A stretch of DNA of 64,000 bases from contig JBAOKB010000074.1 of NCBI GenBank assembly GCA_037044905.1, positions 744,001-808,000 of the forward strand, read 5' to 3'. The notes below the pieces were generated by a model. That model ran no database searches and was not told the origin of the DNA. It saw nothing but the letters and a program-made list of their open reading frames with translations. Every line of letters begins with the position of its first letter. Within the stretch, counting starts at the first letter, position 1. The position numbers and the translations under genes were made by a program. This stretch comes from Hortaea werneckii. Its lineage: Eukaryota; Ascomycota; Dothideomycetes; Mycosphaerellales; Teratosphaeriaceae. Below, piece after piece: positions 1 through 10,671 of this stretch.

Positions 1-1941
1 GAGACAGACTTCCTAATTAAGGGGTCCATGTCGTAGGCCTAGGATAACCTTTCCTTGTGTTATTAATACTTTGATTTGTCCCTTAACAGTAGCTTTGACG
101 TGCCCTAGTATCATGTTTCTCTATATTAGTAATTGTACTAGTTGCCCTATAGGTCTCATTTCCTATTGGCTTGCTAACTTAGTCAATTTGTGTCTTATTG
201 CCTCCAACGATATGAGGTCTTCTTAATATGCTTCCTAGATCCGATGCAGTTCATAGAGTCGTCCTTTAACAATTCGGATTCGTTCTCTAATCTTCCTTAG
301 AATATGGATTCCATTAGGTGTAATGTAGCTTCCATCGGGTTAGAACGTGCTTCCAATTAGTAGTCGATCTAGTACGTATGCTGCTACATCGTAATCTACG
401 TTAACGAGTCTGTAGGTCCAAAACATTGCTCTTAATCGGTCGAGCATGTTGTCGAATTCAATCGGGTATAGTCGTCGTTTCCCTTGGATCTATAGGAATA
501 CGGTTTCGAATTGGTTCGCGATGAAGAGGATCATCCTTTTAGCTAGCCCTGCCCCTAATACTTCGAAACGGTATAGTTCGAGGTCATCGGGTTTATTGTC
601 GTCGGTGTACTCCTCCTCGGATAAGCTGTCGTCTACTACTACGACTGTTAGTGCAATCATTTGTAGTTGTTCTAGGTTTAGTCCCGTAAGTTCTAGTTCG
701 GTATCGTTGTTTAGTAGAGATTCTTCTTCCTCTAGTAGTTCTTCTTCCTGCTCGGGGGGTGTATTTTCTTGCAGAGTTGTGTCCTCCCAATTAAATGGTA
801 GTAGAGACCTTCCTCTCTAGGAATTTCCTAAGTCTCTCTTCTGCTATAATAGCTGCCTCTGTATCCTTATGTTAAATTCCATCCTAGCCTTGCGCGGCTT
901 CTTAGGATAGTAACTACTTGCTTGCTTGTCTAATTCATAGGTTTTGCAATAGTCGTCGTAGCAACCCGTCCAATGCATAGCCTTATAGTTTGGTTCCGTC
1001 TTCGGTTCCTTAACAAGATTTGATACGTCGTAAGCGCCTCGTCTATCGTTTAATTTGTCGATAGGTTCCTTTACTAGCATTATGTTAAGCTGCTCCTGCG
1101 GTCGTACCTTTCGTCCGCGGCAGTCTCGTGCGTAATGCCCTATCTTGTAGCAATTGTAGCACTCCGGTCCTTCGCGTTTCTTTCCTCTGTTGCTGTTCCC
1201 TTGGAACTTCCCTTGTCCCTTAACTCCGCGCATACCTTTCCCTTTCGGCTTGCGTTGGATAATATCCAATTCCATAGCATTAGGATCGCGACGAGACCCT
1301 CTAGTCCAGCTAGTAGAGTTGTAGCTAGATCGTCCGCGATACTGTCCATTATGGCGTTTTTCTATCTTTCTCTCGTAGAGCTTATTATCGATTTCGATAG
1401 CATCTTGAATCATTAATTCGAGAGTGTCGTAAGATCCTCCTAAGCGCATAAGTTCATCCTTAACGTCGTCCTTAAGTCTAGTATAGTACATAGTGAGTAA
1501 GGCTTAATTATCCTATCTAGTCTTGCCTAAATACTCCCTAAATTTGGCGGTGTACTAAGAAGTAGACGTCTTTTGTTTCAAGTGTTAGATGACTCGGATG
1601 GCGACTTGTTTTTCGTTACTTAACCCATAAATGTTTCGAATGGCTTTAACATAGTTGTCCTAGCTATTAAAGATTCCTTCGGTGTCGAGGTTCTAGTACA
1701 AGACTTCGTGTAGTCTAGGTCGAATCTATTGTTAGACTTGTCCCCTAAGATAAGAGGATGCAAGTAGAGTCTTCTTAGGGTCCTAAGTAATATTTTCGAA
1801 ACGAAAGTAAAGTGCCATTTGGTTTAGCCAATCGTCGAGCTTCGATCGATCGCTATAGTAGTAGTCTAGTTTAGCGACTTTAATACTGTTGTCGTTAGTA
1901 CGCTACTAAACACTAGTGTCTCGGTTCTCGGATAGAGCTAT
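1..1941 (-). pseudogene. gag pseudogene of copy 1
   Basis: Reverse-strand gag reading frame broken by many TAG/TAA codons. The start codon remnant (ATA, from ATG) is at 1939-1941. The largest open piece (844-1491) still shows the CCHC zinc knuckle (C-x2-C-x4-H-x4-C, with the CYNCYKIGHYARDC core). The breaks fit RIP: they lie where the intact copy has CAG, CAA or TGG. It is not a working gene. Confidence 0.85.
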
Positions 1942-1980
1942 TGTTGTCTAAGGTACAAAGTTCCTTAAGGGTATTTAAAG

Positions 1981-2382
1981 TGTTACGACCCTACGAAGTA
2001 GTGTCACGGGTTTAGAGCTCTTTAGAACAAATGTGTCAAGACAACTAGGTTGTAGGATAACTAATTGTAACAAGGCTGTTGGTTCTCTACCTAATAGTCG
2101 GATTGCAACATAAGTTAAACACACGAACTCCTAATAAGAAACGTGCCTAGTTATATATATAAGAGATTCGTGTCTTTATGTACCTAATCGCTTGGTCGCT
2201 TAGCGATTAGTCGCTTAGTAATCGCCTAGTCGCTTGTCGACCGGTCGCCTACTTGCATATATGTAGTCGGTCGCCTACCAAGGTAGCGCTTACCTACATA
2301 TTCGTCACGTGACGCTTCTCTTCCCTAGCCCCTACTAGCTAATCGCTTCGGGTCTAACCGTCTCGTAACCGTGTTCGTAACA
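1981..2382 (-). repeat. LTR, subfamily A (copy 1)
   Basis: 402 bp, opening with TGTTACGAACAC and closing with GTCGTAACA when read on the minus strand. It aligns along its length with the intact-element LTR at 8193-8595, with differences at CA/TG sites. It keeps the family R-U5 block and the U3 rich in GCGAC/GCGAT motifs that marks subfamily A. Confidence 0.9.
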
Positions 2383-5300
2383 GTAAGGCGGCTAATCCTT
2401 CCTCTTCCTAGAAGAGCGGTTTCCATTTCTTAAACTCTTTAGGGATCTCTAGAGGTGCGTTAGTTCTCCCTCTATCTCTTACCTTATAACCTAGCTAGGC
2501 TAGCTTAGTGTCCGTAGAGACTATCTCCTTACTATTTCTATCGGAGTATGTTATCGGTTAACGTTCTAATTTACAGAACTGTCTTTCCTTATCTACTATC
2601 GCACGCTATCGATACGTAGGGTAGATGTCGGTAACGCAACCGTATCGCTTAAACTTAAGTACTCTTTTCCTCTAATCTATTAGAGGGTTGTACTTTTCTA
2701 ACTAAGGTGTCCCTATTACGATGTCGTAACTAGCTATATTAACGATATCTAGGCTAATAGTCTCGTAGTACTGTTAGATAGCTAGGACTAGCGGTATTGT
2801 TTCGCTATCTACTTTGGATAGGGATAATCCATCTACGACCATTAATTCGTATCCGCCGTCTTTCTTCCGTCGGGTAGCGATCCCGTTTCGCTAGACAAAG
2901 CTAGTCGATATAAAGTTTCCGCTAGCTCCGGAATCGATTATAGCTTGTGTTACGTGTCTATTAACAATACATTTAGTACGGAATACCGGTGCTACTAATG
3001 CTGTAGGAGCTTCGATAATGTTTACTTCCTAGCGACTACTCCTATCGGTAGGGATCCTTCGTTTTTTAAATAGTATCCTAGCGAGTTAGCGTCTTCGAGA
3101 CAGACTTCCTAATTAAGGGGTCCGCCTTTAGGTCCTAGGATAACCTTTCCTTGTGTTATCGATACTTTAACCCGTCCCTTAACGGTAGCTTTAATATGCC
3201 CTAGTATTATGTTTCTCTATATTAGTAGTTATACTAGTAGTCCTATAGGCTTTAGTTCCTATTGTCTTGTAGACTTAGTTAACTTGTGTCGTATTGCCTC
3301 TAACGATATAAGGTCTTCTTAATAAGCTTCCTAGATTCGGTATAGTTTATGTAGTCGTGCCTTAATAATCTGGATCCGTTCTCTAACGCTTCTAGGAATA
3401 TAGGTTCCATTAGGCGTTACATAACTTCCGTCGGGTTAGAATGTACTTCTAATCGGTAGTCGTTCTTGTACGTATACTACTATATCGTAGTCGACGTTAA
3501 CAAGTTAATAGTTCTAGAACATTGCTCTAATCCGGTTAAGCATATTGTCGAACTCGATCGGGTAAAGTCGTCGTTTCCCTTAGATCTTAGGGAATACAGT
3601 TTCGAGTTAATACATAATAAAGATTATTATCTTCTTAATAGGTTTAGATCCTTAAATTATAAATGTCGATACTTTAAGGTCGTCTAGCTCTTCGTTATCT
3701 GTATATTCTTCCTCTAATGAACTACCGTCCTACGCTGCTATTGTCTACGCTATTATTTGTAGTTGTTCTAGGTTTAGTCCCGTAAGTTCCGGTTCGGGAT
3801 CGTTGTTTTGTAGAGATTCTTCTTCCTCTAGTACCTCTAGTAGTTCTTCTTCCTGCTCGGGAGGTATGTTTTCCTATAGAGTTGCATCCTCCTAATTAAA
3901 TAGTAGTAGAGACCTTCCTCTCCGGGAATTTCCTAAGTCTCTTATCTGCTATAGCGGCTAGCCTCGTATTATCGCGTTAAATTCTATCCTAGCCTTACGT
4001 AGCTTCTTGGGATAGTAACTACTTACTTGCTTGTCTAATTCGTAGGTCTTGCAATAGTCGTCGTAGTAACCCGTCTAATATATAGCCTTATAGTTTAGTT
4101 CCGTCTTTAGTTCCTTAGCGAGCTTCGATACGTCGTAGGCGCCTCGTCTATCGTTTGCTTTGTCGATAGGTTCCTTTACTAGCATTATGTTAAGTTGCTC
4201 CTACGGTCGCACCTTTCGTCCGCGGCAATCTCGTACGTAATACCCTATCTTGTAGCAATTGTAGTACTCCGGTCCTTCTCGTTTCTTTCCTCTATTACTA
4301 TTCCCTTAGAACTTCCCTTTACCCTTGGCTCTATGTATGCCTTTTCCTCTTAGCTTGCGCTAGATAATATCTAACTCTATAGTATTAGGATCGCGACGAG
4401 ACCCTCTAGTCTAGCTAGTAGAGTTGTAGCTAGATCGTCCGCGATACTATCTATTATAGCGTTTTTCTATCTTCCTCTCGTAGAGCCTATCGTTAATTTC
4501 GATAGCATCCTAAATTATTAGTTCGAGAGTGTCGTAAGATGTACCTAAGCGTATAAGTTTATCCTTAACGTCGTCCTTAAGTCTAGTATAGTATATAGTA
4601 AGTAAGGCCTAGTCATCCTAACTAGTCTTGCCTAAATACTCCCTAAATTTAGCGGTGTATTACGAAGTAGACGTCTTCTGTTTTAAGTATTAGATAACTC
4701 GGATGGCGACTTGTTTTTCGTTACTTAATCTATAGATGTTTCGAATAGCTTTAACGTAGTTGTCCTAACTATTAAAGATCCCTTTAGTGTCGATGTTCTA
4801 ATACAAGACTTCGTGTAGTCTAGGTCGAATCTATTATTAGACCTGTCCCCTAAGATAAGAGGATGCAAGTAAAGTCTTCTTAGGATCCTAAGTAATGTTT
4901 TCGAAACGAAAGTAAAGTGCTATTTAGTTAAGCTAGTCGTCGAGCTTCGATCGATCGCTATAGTAGTAGTCCGGTTTAGCGACTTTAATATTGTTGTCGT
5001 TAGTACGTTACTAAACGCTAGTGTCTCGGTTCTCGGATGGAGCTATTATTGTCTAAGGTACAAAGTTCCTTAAGGGTGTTTAAAGTGTTGCGACCCTACA
5101 AAGTAGTGTTACGGGTTTATAGCTCTTTAGAACAAATGTATTAAGACAACTAGGTTGTAGGATAACTAATTGTAACAAGGCTACTAGTTCTCTACCTAGT
5201 AGTCGGATTGTAATATAAGTTAAACACACGAACTCCTAACGAGAAACGTGCCTAGTTATATACATAAGAGATTCGTGTCTTTATATAACACGCTCTGTTG

Positions 5301-5523
5301 CTCTGTTCCTATAGATTATAGAGCGCTCTGTCGCTCTATGCCTACGGATTATAGAGCGCTCTGTCGCTCTGTGCCTACGGATTATAGAGCGCTCTACTCA
5401 CGTGACCGAAGGTGCTCTATTCCTCGTGATTCTTTAGGGCGTGTCTCCGCTTAGCCTAGTCCATTCCGCTAGCGTCCGTCCTATCCTAGCCAATCGAGTT
5501 CCCTGTTTTACGTGTTCGTAATA
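2383..5523 (-). mobile_element. RIP-degraded gypsy chromovirus, copy 2 (5' half)
   Basis: Reverse-strand remnant holding an LTR (5086-5523), gag (start-codon remnant at 5044-5046) and the protease region, cut at 2383 by the insertion of copy 1. The slippery heptamer is preserved (GTTTTTT on the plus strand at 3061-3067). The rest of pol must lie left of the window beyond copy 1. Stops follow the RIP pattern throughout. Its own target duplication would begin at 5524 (gtaat), but the other end is not visible. Confidence 0.88.
5086..5523 (-). repeat. LTR, subfamily B (copy 2)
   Basis: 438 bp on the minus strand, starting TATTACGAACACG (RIPed TGTTACG) and ending GTCGCAACA. The U3 has three tandem units of about 33 bp carrying the GAGCGCTCTGTCGCTCTG type motif, which makes it longer than the 405-bp B LTRs of copy 3. 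The R-U5 block is shared with the other subfamilies. Confidence 0.88.
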
Positions 5524-7598
5524 GTAATTAGGGACTAATATATTGTTTTATATAGTATCGAAGCTTATATAACTAGTACTATAAGTACTTGTCTCCGTTA
5601 TATAGACAGCTAAGTATTCGCAATTAAATGTAGCCGCTAGCCTTCTTCTACTCTAAACGCTCGATAAGACCTAAAGGATAAAGCTAGGTTACTAGCTACA
5701 ATAGATTATATAAGTTTTACCTACGGTTCCTTAATCCTACGCTAGACTTATCTAATATAGCTATAGCTAAATATAGTTAAGCTATATAACTATTTCTCTA
5801 TATTAATAGGCGTCTATATAGTAATAGAGCTTCTCCCTATAGGTAATCTCTAGGCGCTCTTAAGGGATAGTAAACTTAGAGTTCTAGAGATTAGGTCGTT
5901 ACTTCGCTAAATACTCTTTACGTTAGTCTATCTTTATAGTCGATACGTTATATATAATTACTTAATACCCTATTAAGTTCTAGTCGTTAGTATAGAGCTA
6001 CTATAGATTAAAGTTACTAGCTTCTCTACTATATCTAATAGTAAAACTCCTAGAGAATTTGCTAAAGACATTAGTAATCTCGCTTTACTTTGTCTCGATA
6101 TACTAGCTATCTACTTAATACTAGGCGAAAGGGATAGGTCGGATCTAGAGATTAAGGGGTATATATTACTTCTAGAGGAAATATAGTAACGTCTAGATAT
6201 TACTATATCTACTTATCTCGTATATCTATAGCTTAATAGTAGTTTAATTCGTAAACGGGATTATTAAGTCCTATTGCCTAAAAGTTAAGTAGGCGAAGTA
6301 GATAGTCTAGTAAAGCGCTAGAGACAAGGTAGCTTATATAACGATACCTCTTTACCGAAGGACTCCTAGATAGTACTAGTAGTAGCGGAGTACTCTAATA
6401 CTAGGATCTAGAGGGTATAGAGTAATTTAAAGTAGGTTAATTTCTTTATACTATTGTAGTAGAGGCAACAGTAGGTAGGATATCTTATAGAGTTAGAACT
6501 TTGTTTTAGTATAATTACCTATATAGCTATAAAGGATATAGAAGATCCTTCGAGGGTTCTAACGATTACTATATTAGGGGAATACGTAATATCCCGTATA
6601 TCCTACTATTATAGTAACTAGTAAATATATAGACTATACCTCTAGTAGATACGTACTATTGGACTTAGACGTAGACGAGCGTCGCTTAGGTTTAGCCTAC
6701 AACGTATTATATATCTAACCTACGTAGCTTACGCTACGTCTCCCCTAGCTTCTCTCCTAGATTTTATCTCCTCGTAGTAACGTTAGTAGTACAAAATACC
6801 TATAGGAAAGCTAATCCTTAATCCTCCCGAAAGCTATCTACTCTCTTAGTCTCTATATAATCTTTAGAGCGTAAATACTAATATATAGACGTAATCCTAC
6901 TAGTATTTACCCTCCCTATCTCTCTACCTATAACTAGGAGCTTTTAACTTAAGATTTAGAGGTTCTCTCTAATACTACTTCCAAAATCTTAGCGCTAGAT
7001 CGATCTTCTATACTAGTAGGTAATACTATAGATTAAACGTCCCTACCGCTAGCGAGGAATAGAAGTAAGGCTTAGGATAACCGAGAAAGACCTTAAAAGC
7101 GCTTAAATAGGATACCGAGGAATAATAAATAGTAGAATTATATTAATTATAGTCTTCGTTAAACGCTACTATAGGACTATCTATAGCGCTAGTAACTACC
7201 CTCGAAATAGTTCTTTATACTTCTTATAACCTTACTTAGGCTATCTTTCTAGCTTAAGCTTAGCTTACTAAAGGACTATAGCTCGCGACCTTAAGTACTA
7301 CTAGTAATACTATACTATAACTAGAGTAATATTATACTTTACTAGTATATAGCGAATATAAGCTTCTTCTAGATTCCGGAGTATCTATGTCTAGGAGTAG
7401 ACATTTAAAGTTATATTATACTCGACTAATTGCCTAGCCTATAGAAGCTAGTCGATAAAGCTATTAAGGCATTTAGAACTTGTCTAACCTAGACTTCTCT
7501 CTCTTATATTGCTCGTACTAAAAGCTACCTATAAGCTATACTTAGTACAATCTCCTTAGCTTAAACGGCTACTAATGCTATAGTATTAGCTCTTATAG
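5524..7598. other. RIP-mutated unidentified sequence
   Basis: Two kilobases almost free of CA and TG, rich in TAG, CTA and TATA, but still holding many CG dinucleotides. No open frame survives and I recognise no domain in it. It is continuous with the block that resumes at 21282, because the copy 3 element inserted between them with a TATAG target duplication (7594-7598 and 21277-21281). RIP implies it was present in more than one copy when mutated. It may be part of an older repeat or a duplicated gene segment. Confidence 0.6.
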
Positions 7599-8003
7599 TG
7601 TTACGAACACGTAAAACAGGGAATTTGATTAGACAGGATAGGACAGACGCTAGCGGAATGGATATGGCTAAGCGGAGTCACGTCCTAAAGAATCACGAGA
7701 CATAGAGCACCTATGGTCACGTAAGCAGAGCGCTCTGTAATCCGTGGGCGTAGAGTAGTAGAACGCTCTATAATCTGTAGGAGCAGAGCAACGGAGCACG
7801 TTGCATAAAGACACGAATCTCTTATATATATAACTAGGCATGTTTCTCGTTAGGAGTTCGTGTGTTTAACTTATGTTGCAATCCGACTGTTAGGTAGAGA
7901 ACCAACAGCCTTGTTACAATTAGTTATCCCACAACCTAGTTGTCTTGACACATTTGTTCTAAAGAGCTCTAAACCCGTAACACTACTTTGTAGGGTCGCA
8001 ACA
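7599..8003 (+). repeat. 5' LTR, subfamily B (copy 3)
   Basis: 405 bp, TGTTACGAACACG to GTCGCAACA. Pairs with 20872-21276 (same length, same U3). It is preceded by the TATAG target duplication. The U3 carries GAGCGCTCT-type motifs and the sequence around GTCACGTAAGC, a RIPed relative of the TCACGTGA palindrome of subfamilies A and C. Confidence 0.93.
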
Positions 8004-8192
8004 CTTTAAACACCCTTAAGGAACCTTGTACCTTAGACAACAATGGCTCCAAACGATCAACGCGATTCTAGCGTACAACTACGACCGATTAGCACGACGC
8101 CTACTAGGTCTAACGACAATGTTAAAGTCGCCAAACCCGACTTCTTCTATAGAGAACGTTCGAAACTTAATGATTAGCTTAACCAACTCATG

Positions 8193-8595
8193 TGTTACGA
8201 ACACGGTCACGAGACGGTCAGACCCGAAGCGATTGGCCAGTAAGGACCAGAGGAGAGAAGGGTCACGTGACACATATGCAGGTGAGCGCTGCCTTGGCAG
8301 GCGACCGACTGCATATATGCAAGTGAGCGACCGGTCGACGAGCGACCAGGCGATCACTGAGCGACTGATCGCTAAGCGACCAAGCGATCAAGTGCATGAA
8401 GACACGAATCTCTTATGTATATAACTAGGCACGTTTCTCACTAGGAGTTCGTGTGTTCAACTCATGTTGCAATCCGACTGTTAGGTAGAGAACCTCACAG
8501 CCTTGTCACAATTAGTTATCCCACAACCTAGTTGTCTTGACACATCTGTTCCAAAGAGCTCTAAATCCGTGACACTACTTCGTAGGGTCGCAACA
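8193..8595 (+). repeat. 5' LTR, subfamily A (copy 4)
   Basis: 403 bp, TG...CA ends. The U3 contains the palindrome TCACGTGA near 8264-8271, then a cluster of GCGACC/GCGATC motifs. A TATA-like stretch (tatgtatataa) lies at about 8415-8424. R probably starts near 8445-8455. The R-U5 block is the part shared by all LTR subfamilies in the window. Confidence 0.96.
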
Positions 8596-8597
8596 CT

Positions 8598-8605
8598 TTG
8601 AACAC
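8598..8605 (+). promoter_or_regulatory. Candidate self-priming primer-binding site
   Basis: The bases just inside the 5' LTR (ctttgaacacc) do not start with the TGG typical of a tRNA 3'-end complement. The octamer TTGAACAC at 8598-8605 is the reverse complement of GTGTTCAA at 8453-8460, which lies about 30 bp downstream of the TATA-like box, where the transcript should begin. That is the arrangement of Tf1-type self-priming. The match is only 8 bp, so this is a proposal. Confidence 0.4.
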
Positions 8606-8634
8606 CCTCAAGGAACTTTGTACCTTAGACAACA

Positions 8635-10671
8635 ATGGCTCCAAACGATCAACGCGATTCCAGCGTGCAACCACGACCGACCAGCACGACGCCCGCTAGG
8701 TCCAATGACAGTGTCAAGGTCGCCAAACCGGACTTCTTTCATGGAGAACGATCAAAGCTTGATGATTGGCTCAACCAACTCATGATCTTTTTCAAGGAGG
8801 AAGGGGTTAGGCAGGACACCAAGAAGACTATGATTGCATCCTCTTATCTTAGGGGACAGGCTCAACAATGGATTCGACCTCGCTTATAGCAAGCCCTGGT
8901 TTCGGACACAGACCCCGAAGGAATCTTCAACGACTGGAACACCTTTGTCGAAACCATCCGCAACATTTACGGCCTGAGCAATGACAAACAAGTTGCCATT
9001 CGAGTCATCCAACACCTTACACAGAAGACGTCTACCTCTCAGTATACGGCCAAGTTTAGGGAGTATTCGACCAAGACTGGTTGGAACGATCAAGCCTTAA
9101 CTACTATGTACTATCGAGGCCTGAAAGATAACGTCAAGGATGAACTCATGCGCAGTGGTGCAGCACAGGATACATTGGAAAGGTTGATCATGGCAGCTAT
9201 CGAGATCGATGATAAGCTGTACGAACGCCAACAGGAGAAACGCCATAATGGACAGTATCGCGGACGATCTGGCTACAATCCGACCAGCTGGACTGGAGGA
9301 TCTCGTCGCGATCCTGATGCCATGGAATTGGATATCATCCAACGCAAGCCGAAAGGAAAAGGCACGCGTGGAGCCAAGGGTAAAGGGAAGTTCCAAGGGA
9401 ACAGCAACAGAGGAAAGAAACGAGAAGGACCGGAATGCTACAATTGCCATAAGATAGGGCATTACGCACGAGACTGCCGCGGACGAAAGGTGCGACCGCA
9501 GGAGCAGCTCAACATGATGCTAGTGAAGGAACCCATCGACGAAGCAAACGATGGACGAGGCGCTTACGACGTATCGAAACTTGTTGAGGAACCAAAGACG
9601 GAACCAAACCATAAGGCTATGTCTTGGACGGGTTGCTACGATGACTATTGCAAGACCCACGAATCCGACAAGCAAGCAAGTGGTTACTATCCCAAGAAGC
9701 CGCGCAAGGCTAGGATGGAAATCAACATGATGATGCGTAGGCAGCCATTACAGCAGATGAGAGACTTAGGGAATTTCCAGAGAGGAAGGTCTCCACCACC
9801 GTTAAATTGGGAGGACGCAGATCTGCAAGAAAACACACCCCCCGAGCAGGAAGAAGAACTGCTGGAGGAAGAAGAATCTCCACAAAACAACGATCCCGCA
9901 CCAGAACTAACGGGACCAAACCTGGAACAACTACAAATGATTGCACAGACAGTCGCAGCACAAGACGACAGTTCATCGGAAGAGGAGTATACAGATGACG
10001 AGGAACCAGACGACCTTGAAGTATCGACATTTACCATTCAAGGATCTGAACCCATCAAAAGAATAATGATCTTCATCATGCACCAACTCGAAACCGTATT
10101 CCCCAAAATCCAAGGGAAACGACGACTCCACCCAATCGAATTCGACAACATGCTCAACCGAATTAGAGCAATGTTCTGGAATTACCGACTTGTCAACGTC
10201 GACTACGACGCCGCAGCATACGTGCAAGAACGACCACCAATTGGAAGTACATTCCAACCCGATGGAAGTTATGGCACACCCGATGGAATCCATATTCCCA
10301 GAAGTGTTAGAGAACGAATCCAGATCGTTAAGGCACGACTACATGAATTACACCGAATCCAGGAAGCCTATCAAGAAGACCTCATATCGTTGGAGGCAAT
10401 GCGGCACAAATTGACTAAGTCCACAAAACAATGGGAACTGAAGCCCATGGGACCACTAGTGCAACTACCAATATGGAGAAACATGATACTAGGGCACGTC
10501 AAAGCCACTATTAAAGGACAGGTCAAGGTATTAATGACACAAGGAAAAGTTATCCTAGGCCCACGACACGGACCCCTTAAATGGGAAGTCTGTCTCGAAG
10601 ACGCCAACTCGCCAGGATACTACTCAAAAAACGAAGGATCCCTGCCGACAGGAGCAGTCGCCAGGAAGTAA
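8635..10671 (+). CDS. gag: Gag polyprotein of copy 4, with one in-frame TAG
   Basis: One frame of 678 sense codons runs from ATG 8635 to TAA 10669-10671, broken only by TAG at 8887-8889 (codon 85), where the original codon was probably CAG. The N-terminal third resembles the capsid region of gypsy Gag (DDWLNQL, ASSYLRGQAQQWI). A CCHC knuckle of the form C-x2-C-x4-H-x4-C (CYNCHKIGHYARDC) lies near 9436-9478. The region after it is acidic, with a Glu run near 9846-9890. The C-terminal part is unknown. It overlaps the protease-pol frame by about 90 bp and ends 37 bp after a slippery heptamer. If the TAG is not read through, a downstream ATG (9106) could give only a truncated product. Confidence 0.85.
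10626..10632 (+). promoter_or_regulatory. -1 ribosomal frameshift site A AAA AAC
   Basis: The heptamer AAAAAAC is placed exactly in the gag frame as A-AAA-AAC (codons TCA AAA AAC GAA). A one-base backward slip moves reading into the protease-pol frame, which is open here from 10581 on. The gag stop follows at 10669. The same heptamer is kept at 16861-16867 (copy 3), 37430-37436 (copy 5) and 3061-3067 on the minus strand (copy 2). I did not fold the downstream RNA. Confidence 0.7.

Larger units (their letters stand above)
1..2382 (-). mobile_element. RIP-degraded gypsy chromovirus, copy 1 (5' part)
   Basis: Reverse-strand 5' part of a Ty3/gypsy element: an LTR at 1981-2382 followed by gag down to the window edge, where the match to the intact copy at 8193-15014 reaches its gag end. 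Nearly every CA is TA and every TG is TA compared with the intact copy. The element is inserted in the pol region of copy 2: the sequence immediately after 2382 is the reverse complement of the protease-RT linker of the family. The expected 5-bp target duplication would start with 2383-2387 (gtaag), but the other end lies outside the window. The LTR is subfamily A, while the gag N-terminus matches copies 2 and 5 better than the intact copy. Confidence 0.9.

Noticed and set aside
446..820. Ser-rich 124-codon plus-strand ORF, with similar ones at 9687-10037 and 36611-36796
   Set aside because: They are the antisense of the acidic gag region (Glu runs read as Ser/Leu on the other strand) and occur only there.
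8079..8357. Minus-strand ORFs in the LTR (also 14399-14776) and plus-strand 8026-8424
   Set aside because: Contained in LTR or junction sequence, without motifs; the plus-strand frame crosses the insertion junction between copies 3 and 4.
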